A stretch of DNA of 64,000 nucleotides from Heloderma charlesbogerti (GCA_026122225.1 JANEZZ010001389.1:124001-188000), one strand, 5' to 3'. Shown: positions 24,501-33,760, counted from the stretch's first letter. Numbers and translations: made by a program. The notes: generated by a model not told the origin, from the sequence alone.

Positions 24501-24569
24501 TTTGGCCTGGAGCATCCCACGGGTTGCCTGGGGCAGCAGCAGCAGCAGCAGCAGCAAAAGCAGAATCAT
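12051..24569 (-). CDS. Vomeronasal type-2 receptor, complete six-exon gene
   Basis: This is a family C G-protein-coupled pheromone/chemosignal receptor of vomeronasal neurons. Six minus-strand exons (24355-24569, 20198-20489, 17877-18692, 14537-14764, 14032-14158, 12051-12955) all have AG/GT borders. They join in frame to 2,583 bp, or 860 residues, which is typical V2R length. Order: signal peptide (1-18), venus-flytrap ligand domain (about 70-517), cysteine-rich linker (518-560), seven-helix domain (about 580-845). I chose the start at MILLLLLL because it opens a leucine-rich signal peptide; the upstream frame (to 24695) lacks signal character. Introns hold BovB, CR1, L1-like and hAT-like repeats. 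No stop or frameshift was found. Orthology to a named gene cannot be judged here. Confidence 0.9.
12956..14031 (-). other. V2R intron 5
   Basis: This is the intron between exons 5 and 6. It holds a short TGTG tract near 13074-13098 and otherwise unremarkable sequence, with no coding signal. Confidence 0.6.
14032..14158 (-). CDS. V2R exon 5 (cysteine-rich linker)
   Basis: The exon is 127 bp, acceptor TGCTTAG, donor GGAAG|GTGGGT. It encodes [10 protein letters not shown] and [17 protein letters not shown]. It leaves one base that joins AT of exon 6 to make Asp. Confidence 0.9.
14537..14764 (-). CDS. V2R exon 4
   Basis: The exon is 228 bp, acceptor CATTCTAG, donor CAACCAG|GTGGGG. It encodes [20 protein letters not shown] to TKWFNQ, the end of the ligand-binding region, and is intact. 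Confidence 0.9.
15525..16109 (+). mobile_element. BovB LINE, 3' fragment in V2R intron 3
   Basis: This 5'-truncated BovB carries the last ~580 bp ([24 protein letters not shown] to the CGACTGAA(CAA)n tail). It is flanked by the 10-bp repeat CACCCATTAG (15515-15524 and 16110-16119), a target-site duplication. Its coding part is frameshifted near 15930. Confidence 0.88.
16800..17188. repeat. Possible older DNA-transposon remnant
   Basis: The stretch ends GTGCACAGCCCTA (to about 17181), which resembles the terminus of another hAT-type element (TAGGGCTGTGCAC). The other end is not found. AGTGAATCGG-like words recur inside. The assignment is weak. Confidence 0.3.
17194..17572 (+). mobile_element. 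BovB LINE, short 3' fragment in V2R intron 3
   Basis: This is the last ~380 bp of BovB, starting at sequence for [10 protein letters not shown] and ending in CGACTGAACAACAACAA. AATAAATAAT-like sequence lies on both sides and may be the target duplication. It is the second BovB in the same intron and orientation. Confidence 0.85.
17877..18692 (-). CDS. V2R exon 3 (ligand-binding core)
   Basis: The exon is 816 bp (272 codons, phase 0 at both ends), acceptor CCTTGGCAG, donor GGCAG|GTATTC. It encodes the large central part of the venus-flytrap domain: [13 protein letters not shown], the GERFTRTL and [20 protein letters not shown] segments, and QPWQ at the border. It has no stop. Confidence 0.9.
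19500..19850. repeat. Unclassified dispersed repeat
   Basis: The stretch GTTCAGTTCTAC ... CACACTCGGCTTTTCTTGC ... ACCAAAGC is related to 44960-45165, and its latter part to 35400-35490. This marks a repeat with at least three copies in the window. I do not recognise the family. Confidence 0.4.
20198..20489 (-). CDS. V2R exon 2
   Basis: The exon is 292 bp, acceptor TTTTTTCCAG, donor CTACAG|GTGTGTGCG. It encodes [10 protein letters not shown] to GIYKILQ of the ligand-binding lobe and is intact. Confidence 0.9.
20574..20641. repeat. (TA)n(CA)n microsatellite
   Basis: Compound dinucleotide repeat with a TACA-rich 3' part, about 85 bp upstream of the V2R exon 2 acceptor in intron 1. Confidence 0.9.
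20895..21145 (-). mobile_element. CR1 LINE 3' fragment
   Basis: It reads 'gggtcagaccaagggtcca' then 'cacacagtggccaaccag' on the plus strand, the reverse of the CR1 3' region, with the TTTAAAGCCATCCA segment following. Confidence 0.7.
21150..22560 (+). mobile_element. L1-like LINE remnant
   Basis: AT-rich, heavily broken frames include [20 protein letters not shown], similar in pattern to the late ORF2 region of L1 (WxxxxLxxxGRINxxKM). [11 protein letters not shown] and [15 protein letters not shown] also resemble the WxGKxxR and cysteine-containing C-terminal segments. It is old, truncated and non-coding. The family is inferred. Confidence 0.45.
21477..21520. repeat. (TA)n microsatellite
   Basis: About 21 uninterrupted TA units inside the L1-like remnant. 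Confidence 0.95.
22895..23130 (-). mobile_element. CR1 fragment plus foldback repeat
   Basis: 22895-23020 matches the late CR1 ORF2 region in reverse (HTAHSC and [17 protein letters not shown] in broken frames). 23020-23130 is the GACTTCAACTCC / GGGAGTTGCAGTCC foldback seen at 252-376. Confidence 0.55.
23424..23783. mobile_element. TAGGGATG hAT-like MITE, 3'-truncated, in V2R intron 1
   Basis: It starts TAGGGATGTCAAAGAATTC and has the family's GCCACGGAT 5' block. It contains two hairpins (about 23598-23632 and 23678-23712) between CGCCATTTGC / GCAAATGGCGGC words. It stops at GCCGTG before an A-run, with no right terminus. Confidence 0.7.
23790..24245. mobile_element. CR1-related remnants shared by two V2R introns
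   Basis: TCTGGAATTAGGAGTGAGCAG and the following ATTATTTAGGGTAA block recur at 55107-55185. 24085-24240 (ATCCCTGACAGGTGGCCATC type CR1 3' sequence) recurs at 55410-55570. Shared old repeats in equivalent introns indicate that the V2R genes duplicated after these insertions. Confidence 0.55.
24355..24569 (-). CDS. V2R exon 1 (signal peptide)
   Basis: The exon is 215 bp from ATG at 24569 to the donor GA|GTAAGT (24349-24354), phase 2. It encodes a signal peptide with a run of ten leucines written by a (CTG)n-like tract, then KCPLTL and [10 protein letters not shown], typical of V2R N-termini. Confidence 0.85.
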
Positions 24570-24699
24570 TCCGGATGCACCTGGCACAGCCTCCGTCTTG
24601 CTCCTCTCAACCACTTGGGAGAATGATAAGAAGAGGCCAGAGCCCCCTTGCAAGTCAGAGTCTTCAGTGGGTTCCCCGATACTGATGGAGCCCAAACAG

Positions 24700-25650
24700 C
24701 CAAGGCTTCACATCTGAAGAGGATGATAGCAGGTAAATCTCACACGTCCTTCTCACCTGCCCTAAACCTCCTCCCAAGCTCTCTGTGGCACAGGAGACAT
24801 TTATACATCAGTTCTTTTGCACCTAGATGCAAGACGTCACCCCATCTTGCTCTTGAATCTGCTGCTTATGACAGTGGACTCCAAGGGTTGATCTGGAAGA
24901 ATCCCTTCAGGTTTGGAAGGAGAAGAATAAATGACTATGATTGTGATAATTACATGTGGAAGAAGTTGCATCGCCTCCGCAACGTCCTGAACTCTCCATT
25001 CAGCTGGAGAAAAACATGTTTGCGAGAATTCATTTTGCAGCTCCACACTCTTGCCGGGGGACAGTATGGGGGGTGGGGAGTGGACAGGTGAGGTTGGCTG
25101 GAAACCCATGAAAAACCTTCATATGAACCACATGATCAAGACAGTCCTTTTGGATACAGGCGTCACCCATGTGCCCCCCTCCTCTTCTCAGGGGGATCCT
25201 CCCAGGCATTTGCCCATCTACCATGCCCAAACTCAACACCCAGCAGGAGCAGCATTCCCAGGCACCTGTGGGGGTAGCCCAGGGAAGCCCCTTCGACTGT
25301 CCAGTTCCCATTCCATCTCCTTCAAAGGGGTTGGTGAGGGGGGGCAGGGAAACTGAGACAATGGGAAAAGGCCCCTGTGTTGACCAGGTTGTTGCTGGGA
25401 GAAAGAGACCCAGAGAACTAGGGCTGCCCATCACTTCGGCAAGGCAGAGGGTTGCACAAAGCAGCCTGAAGCGAATCGGGTCACTCCAAGAGTGCTTTGG
25501 TGCACTCGGGAGCAATCCGGAAGCCCAGCCGCTAGGCTGCCCCCACTTCCACCGCCCAGCCCCCACCTCCTTTCCTGGGTCCTCTTGGCACGCGTCAGCA
25601 GCCGTCTTGTTACAGAGGGGGCAGCCTTTTTTAAACAACAGCTGTTGCTG
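24700..25650 (-). promoter_or_regulatory. Duplicated 5' flank of the V2R genes (possible promoter region)
   Basis: About 0.95 kb directly upstream of the intact V2R start is clearly similar to 56660-57600 upstream of the V2R pseudogene. One example is the CATGCCCAAACTCA...GGTAGCCCAGGGAAGCCCC block. The promoter and any 5' UTR exon must lie here or beyond. I see no clear TATA box, and the regulatory role is inference. Confidence 0.4.
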
Positions 25651-25697
25651 GGGAAAAATATCCGCTGGGGATACTTTTCCCCACAAACTGGGGAAAA

Positions 25698-26213
25698 GTG
25701 TCAGAGAATTCCGCCACGGATCTCGGTGAGGCCAAATGCCAGTGCACTTGGCCCCCAGAACTCCATGGCGGAATGGCCTGCCACCCCCCTGCCCCGCCGC
25801 GGATCCCCCCCGGGACGAGACTTACCTGGGGTGGATCTTCCGGGTGGGGGTGGCTCCGGCAGCGGCTTCAGTGGCAGCAGCTGCGGCGGCTGGTCTTCCG
25901 ACCGGCCGCCGCCGCCACCATTTGCAGTCTTCTTAAAAAAAAACCACAAACGCTGTGATAAGCTACGTAAAGATTTACTTAGCCTATCATGGCTGGGTTT
26001 AAAACACACACAAAAAAACGCGTATGCAAATGGCGTTCCTTATTTTTGGCCGTCTTAGTCTACGTAAATATTTACGTAGACTATGACGGTGAGAATAAAG
26101 GGGAACGCAAATAGCGTAGCCTCATTGGAGTCCATGGTGGATTTCTCCGCCATCCCTAGTTCCAAAGAATCCGGACTCATTTGAATCCGCGGCGGATTTC
26201 TCTAACATCCCTA
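25698..26213. mobile_element. TAGGGATG hAT-like MITE, composite
   Basis: The 5' block GTCAGAGAATTCCGCCACGG lacks its TAGGGA start. Hairpins lie at about 25952-25992 (GATAAGCTACGTAAA class) and 26055-26090 (TAGTCTACGTAAA class). One terminus CATCCCTA ends at 26158, and a second partial terminus AACATCCCTA ends at 26213. It abuts the V2R exon 6 fragment. Confidence 0.65.
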
Positions 26214-26510
26214 TTTTGGCCAACAGAGAAGACATGGAGACTGAGAAGATGATGCTAAAGACCACTTGTAGGAGAATGCAGTTCACTTTCCTTGGACGAC
26301 CAACGAAGAGGAAGGAGGACAAGAAGGAAAGCAGCAGGGCAAGGGGAAGAATTTAGGAGAGGTTCCAGTTGTTGGCTTTGATTATTGGGGTTTCTAAGCA
26401 GTTAATAAATATTCCTAAAAAAGGGGGGGGAAGGCCTGTGATGAATGACAAGAACAGGCCAAAAAAAGCCAGGGTAATCCCCAATACTCTTCGTAGGACA
26501 AGAAGATCCT
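26214..26510 (-). pseudogene. V2R exon 6 fragment
   Basis: The minus strand encodes part of the seven-helix domain ([47 protein letters not shown]), covering helices 2-3. A TAA at 26353-26355 falls after NLS, the helix 1 end is scrambled, and the piece is cut off at both sides, on the left by a MITE. No accompanying exons are near. It is the relic of a further V2R copy between the two longer ones. Confidence 0.85.
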
Positions 26511-26598
26511 TTAGTAACCGCAAACACAGTAGAGACTATCCTTCAAAAAAGTGACAACTGCAGTACATCTGGAGTCATATATGCTGCTCAATGTCCAT

Positions 26599-27180
26599 TA
26601 GGGATCTACTAAATACTTACCTCCAAGTTTCAGGGGGTGTCTGCAGAGGGGGGGAGGCAATCCGTCCCTCCCCCCGGAATTCTCTCCGGCTGGCTCCGCT
26701 CCATGGCCTGTCAGCGGAGCCGCCGGCCGGGCCCATCAGCAGCCGGACTTCCGTCGGCTGCCAGGCTGCGGCTGCAAATGGCGTCCTGCATAGCGGACGT
26801 AATTTGCATCCCTGCTTTAGCCGTGATAGGCGACGTAAATATTTATGTAGCCTATCAAGGCAAAGAGCAGGGATGCTAATGGCATTTGCTATGCCATTTG
26901 CCTCCCTGGTTTAGCTGTGATAGGCTACGTAAACATTTACATAGCCTATCATGAAAAGGGTAGCGACGCAAGTGGCGTAGCGGACGCCATTTGCGTCCCT
27001 GCTTTAGCCGTGATAGGCTACGTAAATATTTACATAGCCTATCACGGCTAAAGCAGGGACGCAAATGGTATCTGCTATGCTGGATGCCATTTGCAGCTGC
27101 AGACCGGAGCAGCGGATGGCAGCAGATGGACCGGACCGGACCGGCGGCAGGTAGGGTCCGTCCAGGGGGAGATTTTGGGA
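26599..27180. mobile_element. TAGGGATG hAT-like MITE with three hairpins, 3' end lost
   Basis: It starts TAGGGATCTACTAAATACTT. GC-rich blocks flank three hairpins of the GATAGGCTACGTAAA class (about 26820-26858, 26915-26952 and 26987-27068), separated by short CGCCATTTGC / GCAAATGGCG words. It fades at GGGGGAGATTTTGGGAGG, and no CATCCCTA end is seen. Confidence 0.65.
26987..27068. repeat. 82-bp near-perfect hairpin
   Basis: Two 41-base arms run from CCATTTGCGTCC to GTAAAT and back, with a single mismatched pair (TACGTAAAT against ATTTACATA). There is no loop in DNA terms. It is the longest of the palindromes in the MITE family. Confidence 0.9.
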
Positions 27181-27838
27181 GGTGTTGTTGTTGTATACAT
27201 TGTTGTATATTGGTATAACCTCTAGGAAATCAGGACAGGGGAACAGAAAAGCTGCATCAGAACTAGAAAGGTGCATGCACCGATGGGAAAACATTTCATT
27301 GGACAACAACTTGATGCAAACTCCTTAAAATTCTGGTGCATTGAAACGGTATGAGGTGCACGGAAACAACAGCTCATACAACTTGTGAAGCAGGCTAGAT
27401 GGATTTATAAACCTAATACCATGGTACCTCGAGGACTCAATGAGGATACTGAATGGTTCTTTGTTCAGTAAAATGCATTTCTTGCCATGGTTTTATTCAT
27501 CAGTTATACTGTTAAGCTTAAAAGTCAAGGGTAACTTCTTTCAAAATACTTTGACAATCGCAGTTTGGATCCTGATTAACATCCTTATAATGTGTGCAGT
27601 ACAGTAAGGCTTCATAGACAACAGACTCCACTTCCTAGAACACCTGGAAACAGACTTGGATACACTGAATGTAGAACATGCAATGGTAAGTGGATAGAAT
27701 TTGGATAGAAATATTTTTGTTCTTTTTTTAAAAAAAAACTTGGTTTTAAAAAACAACAACAGGGCACTTTTCCTCTATATACTGTTGAACCACTGCTGAA
27801 ATTGCTACGCCAAAAAATTGCATAGCTGGCCTTCATAT

Positions 27839-28204
27839 TGTTAGAAAAAGAGACTCCGTAACTGTTGGCGTCTCAAGTTACATAAAAGCCCGAGTGGCGA
27901 AAAATGTAGGCAGAGCAAAAAGAAAATCATACTGACGTGCTCATGACTAACAGTTAGGTAAGCTGATACTGACTGTTTATTGGCTATTGACTTGGTGAGC
28001 CGATGTACTAACTGTTTCATTGGTTACTGGTAAGAACAATAGAAGCAATACGGTATAAAAGGCTTTTGCACACGTGTCTCGAGGTCCAGACTGCTCTGCA
28101 CCCGTTTTGCAAAACGGGTTTCAATAAAATAGTGTTGGATCCACTGCTGCCTGCCTGGCATCCTTTCCTTCTAAACCGAAAGCAAGGACTTTTTTTATCT
28201 AACA
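27839..28204 (+). repeat. 5' LTR
   Basis: The LTR is 366 bp. The TATA box TATAAAA is at 28054-28060, with a GATTGGC-like inverted CCAAT region upstream. The polyadenylation signal AATAAA is at 28123-28128. A perfect 18-bp palindrome, CCCGTTTTGCAAAACGGG, precedes the signal. Confidence 0.93.
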
Positions 28205-28207
28205 ATT

Positions 28208-28225
28208 TGGTGCCGTGACTCGGAA
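28208..28225 (+). other. Primer-binding site (tRNA-His type)
   Basis: TGGTGCCGTGACTCGGAA follows the 5' LTR after ATT. It matches the complement of the vertebrate tRNA-His 3' end at 17 of 18 positions. Confidence 0.88.
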
Positions 28226-28625
28226 CCTGCTTCGGGGCGCATCCCCTTCGCGCTGAGCCGAGGGGCCACGGAGGAGAAGTGGCCACAGGCGGTTGTTTAC
28301 ACTGCCTTCTCCTCACGATGGTGGCGGCAGAGGCACTCGGGGATCAACGCCAGAGGAAGAGGGAGACGTGATCACTCCTTTTAGGCACCGCCAGTGGATC
28401 AATAAGCAGCTGGACGCAGCTGCGGGCGGGACAGAAGAGGCTTTTGGGGTAAGTGAAACAGCTTACATTAGGGGATAAACGCGGGACGGTGGTGTGTTTG
28501 TGCTTGTGTGAGACGCCTACGGGCGAAGCGAGTGGGGAGCCCCGATCTGCATTTCCTTACCCCGGAGACGGGCTAGGTCAGAGGAGGGTGAAGCGCAAGA
28601 ATTGCTGACTGAAATTCCCACCGTC

Positions 28626-29910
28626 ATGGGCGGGTCCCAATCTAAGTCTGCGAAGAAGTCCCATACGCCCTTGGAGTGTTGTTTGCGCAATTGGTCACGT
28701 TTTAAGCAAGATTATAGAACTAAGATGACAAAGGATCATCTTGTCTTTTTTTGCACTTGGGAATGGCCAGTATTAGAACCCAAATGGCCACCTGAGGGGT
28801 CTTTTGACCCAACCTTGGTATCTGATGTGCGAACAACAGTAGCACAGAGGGGAAGTTGGGACCAGTTCCCTTATATTGATTCGTGGGCAACTTGTGTACC
28901 CCTCGGCGGCAGGCCCGCCCCATGGGTAATTAAATGTATGTCCTTGGCCCTCCCTGTGATAACTAAGAAAAAATTGACCTTCCCTATTAGAGAGGTCCCT
29001 GACTCTACCGCCCAATATCCTCAAGAGACGTTGTTTGTTTATGTCCCATTCACGACATCTGACTTGTATAATTGGAAACAATTTAACCCCTCCTTTGAGG
29101 AGGACCCCAGTCCATTGTTGTCCTTAATAGAAAATGTGAGGCTCACATACAATCCTACCTGGGACGACACACAGATGTTATTAAACACTTGTTTCCTTAG
29201 TCAGAAACCGACTATTCTTGCCGGTGGGTGCACCAAGCTTAGGGAGGAGCTCCCCCTTGTGACTGAAGATGAGATAGCAGCAGTGTTGCCTTTAAGACAG
29301 CCTGATCGGAGACTAGCCACCGCTGCACAAAGGCAGAGGCATGCCGTATTTTGGGCTCATTTTAGCAGGCATGAGACAAGCCGCGCAGAGGGCCCCCAAT
29401 TTGCAAAAAGTTCTGACTTTAAAACAAGACAAAAACGAGCCTCCTGCCGTGTTCCTCCGAAGGCTAAGGGAAGCCTTCACCAAATATACTGACATTGACT
29501 TGAATGATCCAAATAATTTAAGGATCCTCACGACTCAGTTCATGGGAAATAGCTGCCAGGACATCAGAAAGAAGTTGCAAAAAGTTGAAGGAGGCTTGGC
29601 AGCTGACCTAGGAGTTTTAGTTGAAGTAGCTCAAAAGGTTTATGAGAGGCAAGAAGAAGAAGAAGGAAAAGAAAAAGAAAAAGACAAGAGGCAGGCCAAG
29701 CTCCTTGCTGCAGTTCTTAAACCTGACAAAGAGGGAGCTAGAAAGGGGAGGAAAGGGGGAAGGAAAGGATCTCCCCTGGGGAAAGATCAATGTGCCTTTT
29801 GTAAGAAAATGGGGCACTGGAAGCGTGACTGTGAGGCTTTGAAGCAGAAAGAGGGAGGGGAAAATACGGGAGGAGCTCAGAGAGTTCTGTATGAACAGGA
29901 AAGAGATTAG
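28626..29910 (+). pseudogene. Retroviral gag (broken)
   Basis: It begins MGGSQSKSAKK at 28626, a myristoylation-type matrix start. The first frame runs to 29492, but the capsid region continues in another frame from about 29340, where a frameshift, probably with loss of part of the N-terminal capsid, occurs. The second frame holds the major homology-like block (EPPAVFLRRLREAF), a charged coiled segment, and one zinc knuckle CAFCKKMGHWKRDC. It ends at TAG 29908-29910, in frame with protease. Confidence 0.85.
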
Positions 29911-30633
29911 GACAGACCGGGGCCTGGCCCCCTCTTAGCCATCTCTGAGGCAAGACGGGACCCCATGGTCAAAATAAAGGTTGGGGGCCGCTCCTACAAA
30001 GCCCTTGTAGACACAGGGGCCGCCCCGTCCGTCCTCCCCCTCAGTGAGCCCCCAACGGGAGGGGGGGTTCACCACCATAATGGGGGTCGAGGGAAGGGCA
30101 ACCCAAGTGCCCCTCTCTCGTCCCCTGTTCACCAAGGTTGGGAAAACACACCTAGAACATGCATTTGTCTGTACCCCCTCCTGTCCGGTGGCATTGCTAA
30201 GAAGGGACGTATTGACTAAACTCCAAATTGAGATTGCTTTTACTCCTGACGGAAGGATGGAGATACGGCTCCCTAAACAGCAGAGTAGTAACTACCAAAT
30301 GGCCCTTTTGAAGGTTGCAGAAGAATCCACCCCAGAGGCCACCGAGGACTGGAGCCTAATAGAAAACAGAGTCAACCATCTAGGGGGGGTTATAAAGTGT
30401 CAAAAGAAAAAGTACAGTTGGCCCAACCAACTGTAAAATTCCTAGGCCACCACTTAACTAAAGGGACTCGGAGCCTAGGGCAAGAAAGAGTCAAAGTCAT
30501 CCGTGACACTCCTGTCCCTAAGTCCCCCCACGAATTGAGGGCCTACCTGGAGTTGACCAGATTCTGCCGACTATGGATAGCAAACTATGGGGAAACAGCG
30601 CGGCCGCTGTATGAGGCGCTACAGAAAGAATAA
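29911..30633 (+). pseudogene. Retroviral protease and remnant of reverse transcriptase
   Basis: In frame after the gag UAG comes an aspartic protease with the active-site box ALVDTGAAPSVLP. A G-run near 30060-30067 shifts the frame. The next frame gives LLRRDVL and ends at 30436, and another (30397-30633) resumes at the RT thumb/connection region (FLGHHLTKG, FCRLWI). The fingers/palm with the catalytic YxDD box are missing, so this is a large internal deletion. Confidence 0.8.
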
Positions 30634-32640
30634 ATAAGTCTTTCCTCAGTCTTAAAGCTGCTCTTGTGTCACCACCCGCACTGGCCATACCAAATCCCAG
30701 CCGGCCATTTAGACTTTATGTGCATGAAAATAAGGGCATAGCTTGAGGAGTGCTTTGCCAGCGAAAAAGGCCCTCTTGGAGACCAGTGGGATATTATTCC
30801 AAAGTCCTAGATGTCGTAGCACGAGGATGGCCAAGTTGCCTAAGAGCAGTAGCGGCAACAGCTCTGATCTGTACCGAAGCCAAGAAAATGACAATGGGAG
30901 GACCCATTGAAGTTTGGGTGCCGCATGGAGTGCCGCAAATTTTAAGATCAGGAGGAGGAAGCAAATTTCTCAACCCAGCCCGGCATTCCCAATATGAAAT
31001 AGGTTTACTAACAAATGAAAACCTCACTTTTAAGGCTTGCTCTAGCTTTAATATCGCCACACTACTGCCAACATTACTGGGCACAAATGGATCAAGACTC
31101 CCAGATCATGACTGCCTTGAAGTATTAGACCTAGACACCAAAGGCCGACCGGACCTTGAGGATGAACCAATAGAGGGAGCCAGAGATCTGTTTGTAGATG
31201 GGTCTAGCTATATGCTAGATGGAAGGCGCTACACAGGAGCGGCCCTCATTACTCTAGACGAGAATGTGCACGAGGAAAGGTTGCCTCCTCATTTCTCCGC
31301 CCAATCCGCTAAGTTGTTAGCCTTAACAAGAGCCCTGCAGGCAAGCAAAAGGAAGCGAGTATACCGATAGCAAAAATGCCTTCGCCGTTGTGCATGCTCA
31401 TGGGCAACTGTAGAAAGAGAAGGGATTCCTTACAGCAAACAGATCTCCAGTGGCTAATGGCGGCCTAATAGTGGATCTTCTGGATGCCCTCCAGCTACCC
31501 TCACAAGTAGCTGTTGTCCACGTCCGAGCCCATGGGAAAGAAAAAGAGGAAAAATGGAGACAGGGAAACCAGAAGGCAGATGAGGCCACAAAAAGAGCAG
31601 CCAGAGAGGGAATCCAAGGAACATTCCTCATTCTACCCAAAAGAAAAGAGTGCCCCACATACTCCCCTGCTGAGTTACGGATGGCACAAGAACACGGAAT
31701 AAGTCCCTGCGACGACAGATGGATCTAGATGACAGATAGAAGACTGCTTCTTCCACAGATCCTGCAGAGGGTTGTTCTAAAACAAGTTCACCATTCTCTT
31801 GGACACCCTGGAGCATCAGCCATGATTGACTATTGCAAGAGGCTGTTTGTCTCCCCTAGCATAACTGTATGTGCCCACCGACTGGCCGCAACCTATAAAG
31901 TCTGCCAGAAAACCAACCCTCCCAGGGCACCCCCTCCTCCAAAAGGAGGGCGACCATGGGCCTACTATCCTTTCCAGAGGGGGCAGATTGATTTTGCTGA
32001 GATGCCACCATGTAGGGGTTACAGGTATTTGCTTGTAATAGTATGTCAAATGACAAGGTGGGTAGAGGCGTTTCCATGTAGGAACTGCCAAGCTAAAACT
32101 GTTGTTGCTAAATTGTTACAGGAGGTGGTACCCCGGTTCTCCCTGCCCGAAGTTATAGAGTCCGATCAGGGCTCACATTTCACCTCAGTTATTACACGGG
32201 GGATGGCACAAGCTCTAGGAGTAGAGTGGCATTTACATTGCCCCTGGAGGCCCCAGGCAAGTGGACAGGTTGAAAGAATCAATCGGAGCCTCAAGGAGAC
32301 TTTAACCAAACTCCAACGAGGGGTGAAGCTCACTTGGGTTGAGGCTCTGCCAATAGCTTTAACGAAGCTTTGAAGGATGCCAAGAAAGGACATAAAATTG
32401 TCCCCCTTCGAACTGCTGTTTGGGTTCCCGCCTCGGGTACACTGTGGAAGGAGGGAGGAAGTCAAGTGGGAGGTGGGTGATCAGATGCTAAGGGATCAGT
32501 TGACTTCTCTACAGTCTGTTCTTTCACAGCTACGAGCTTATTCCGTTCCGTTACAGAGACTGCTGTTAGATGCACCTATCCATCTCTTCCAGACGAGAGA
32601 TGAGGTGTTGCTGAAAAAGTGAAATAAAGAAGCTTTAAAG
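30634..32640 (+). pseudogene. Retroviral RNase H and integrase (broken)
   Basis: The RNase H part includes LFVDGSSYMLDG near 31190 and is cut by stops and a shift near 31365. Integrase follows (31729-32373 in one frame): HHSLGHPG of the zinc domain, then the DD35E core with Asp in QIDFAEMP, Asp in ESDQGSHFTS and Glu in GQVERINRSLKE. A stop at 32371-32373 and later frames (32377-32622) interrupt the C-terminal domain. Confidence 0.82.
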
Positions 32641-32661
32641 GAAGGGTGGGAGGGGCCTTAT

Positions 32662-33760
32662 TTGGTGAGACCAACCAGCCACTCATGTGTAAAGCTTGTG
32701 GGTTCTAGCAAATGGACACATTGCAGCCAGATAAAGCCATTTAGGCGACCCTTGCTTCCTTCTGTCACCTGGAAAGAACAGAAGGACACGGGCAACAGTC
32801 CTTTGCTCCCTGGCACCCCTCCGGAAGCTGCCAGGGACACAGGTGAAGAAGCCATCCAGGAGCCACAATCACCTGTAATATACAAGTCACAACATCTGGG
32901 AGAAGCTCGAGATCGAATTACAAAAAACTTGTAATATGAAGCAAGTATTGTGGGTGGTGTTGGTAATGTTAGTCAAAAAATATTAACATAGATGGTGATA
33001 CCTCAAGGACTTGGGCTTGACAGCTTTAAGATAAAACCCCGAAATGTCACACCTACAGCCCTCAGACCACTTCTGGTACAGATCCCTGAGAAAGAGAGGC
33101 GTCCCTGGAGAACCAGGTTAGGGATCCCAATAACAGAAGAAACTGATAATGTGTGGTTAGAGTGGATAAAGTATACAGCCAAGTCTTTAAATAAGTCTGA
33201 CTGTTTTGTTTGTGCCACAGGGAGATCTGTAGCAAAGGTGCTGCCCTTTCCACTGGGATGGGACACTCCTTCCCTCCTCACCTGTGTGATCCGTTTGTTC
33301 CAGCACCCTAACGCATGGGGAGAAAAAAAGTGCCAGACTCTCAATAAACTATATCCGTGATGCTATAAAGAGATTGGCTGAGCAACTAGATGCCACCAGC
33401 CAAATGGCTTGGGAAAATCGGCGTGTTCTTGATATGTTAGCAGAAAAAGGAGGGGTTTGTGTCATGCTAGGTGGACGGTGTTGCACCTTCATCCCTAACA
33501 ACACTGCCCCAGATGGCACGGTAACAAGGGCTTTGCAGGGCCTCACCGCCTTGTCTGAAGAATTAGCCAAGAATTCAGGGATTAACAACCCCATGACTGC
33601 CTGGTTAGAGAGATAGTTTGAAAAATGGAAACACCTAGCAGCCTCAATCCTTATTTCGCTTGTAGTGATGATAGGAGTTATAGTGTTATTTGGTTGTTGC
33701 ATTATCCCCTGTGTTAAAGGCTTATCCCAGCGATTGATAAAAACCGCTCTGTCAAAATAG
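32662..33760 (+). pseudogene. Retroviral env remnant
   Basis: Short broken frames remain. 32992-33360 is a leftover of the surface/leader region. 33374-33616 and the following bases hold the transmembrane subunit: an ENRRVLDML segment, the CX6CC motif CVMLGGRCC, then after a stop (33614-33616) a hydrophobic span and the CIIPCVKG tail. Most of the surface subunit is deleted. It cannot encode a working envelope. Confidence 0.75.

Noticed and set aside
25701..26009. Proline/arginine-rich frame on the minus strand
   Set aside because: It falls on the GC-rich part of a MITE and has no coding character.
28602..28625. Earlier gag start at 28602
   Set aside because: The downstream MGGSQSKS start gives a myristoylation signal expected for this class; eight upstream codons would hide it.
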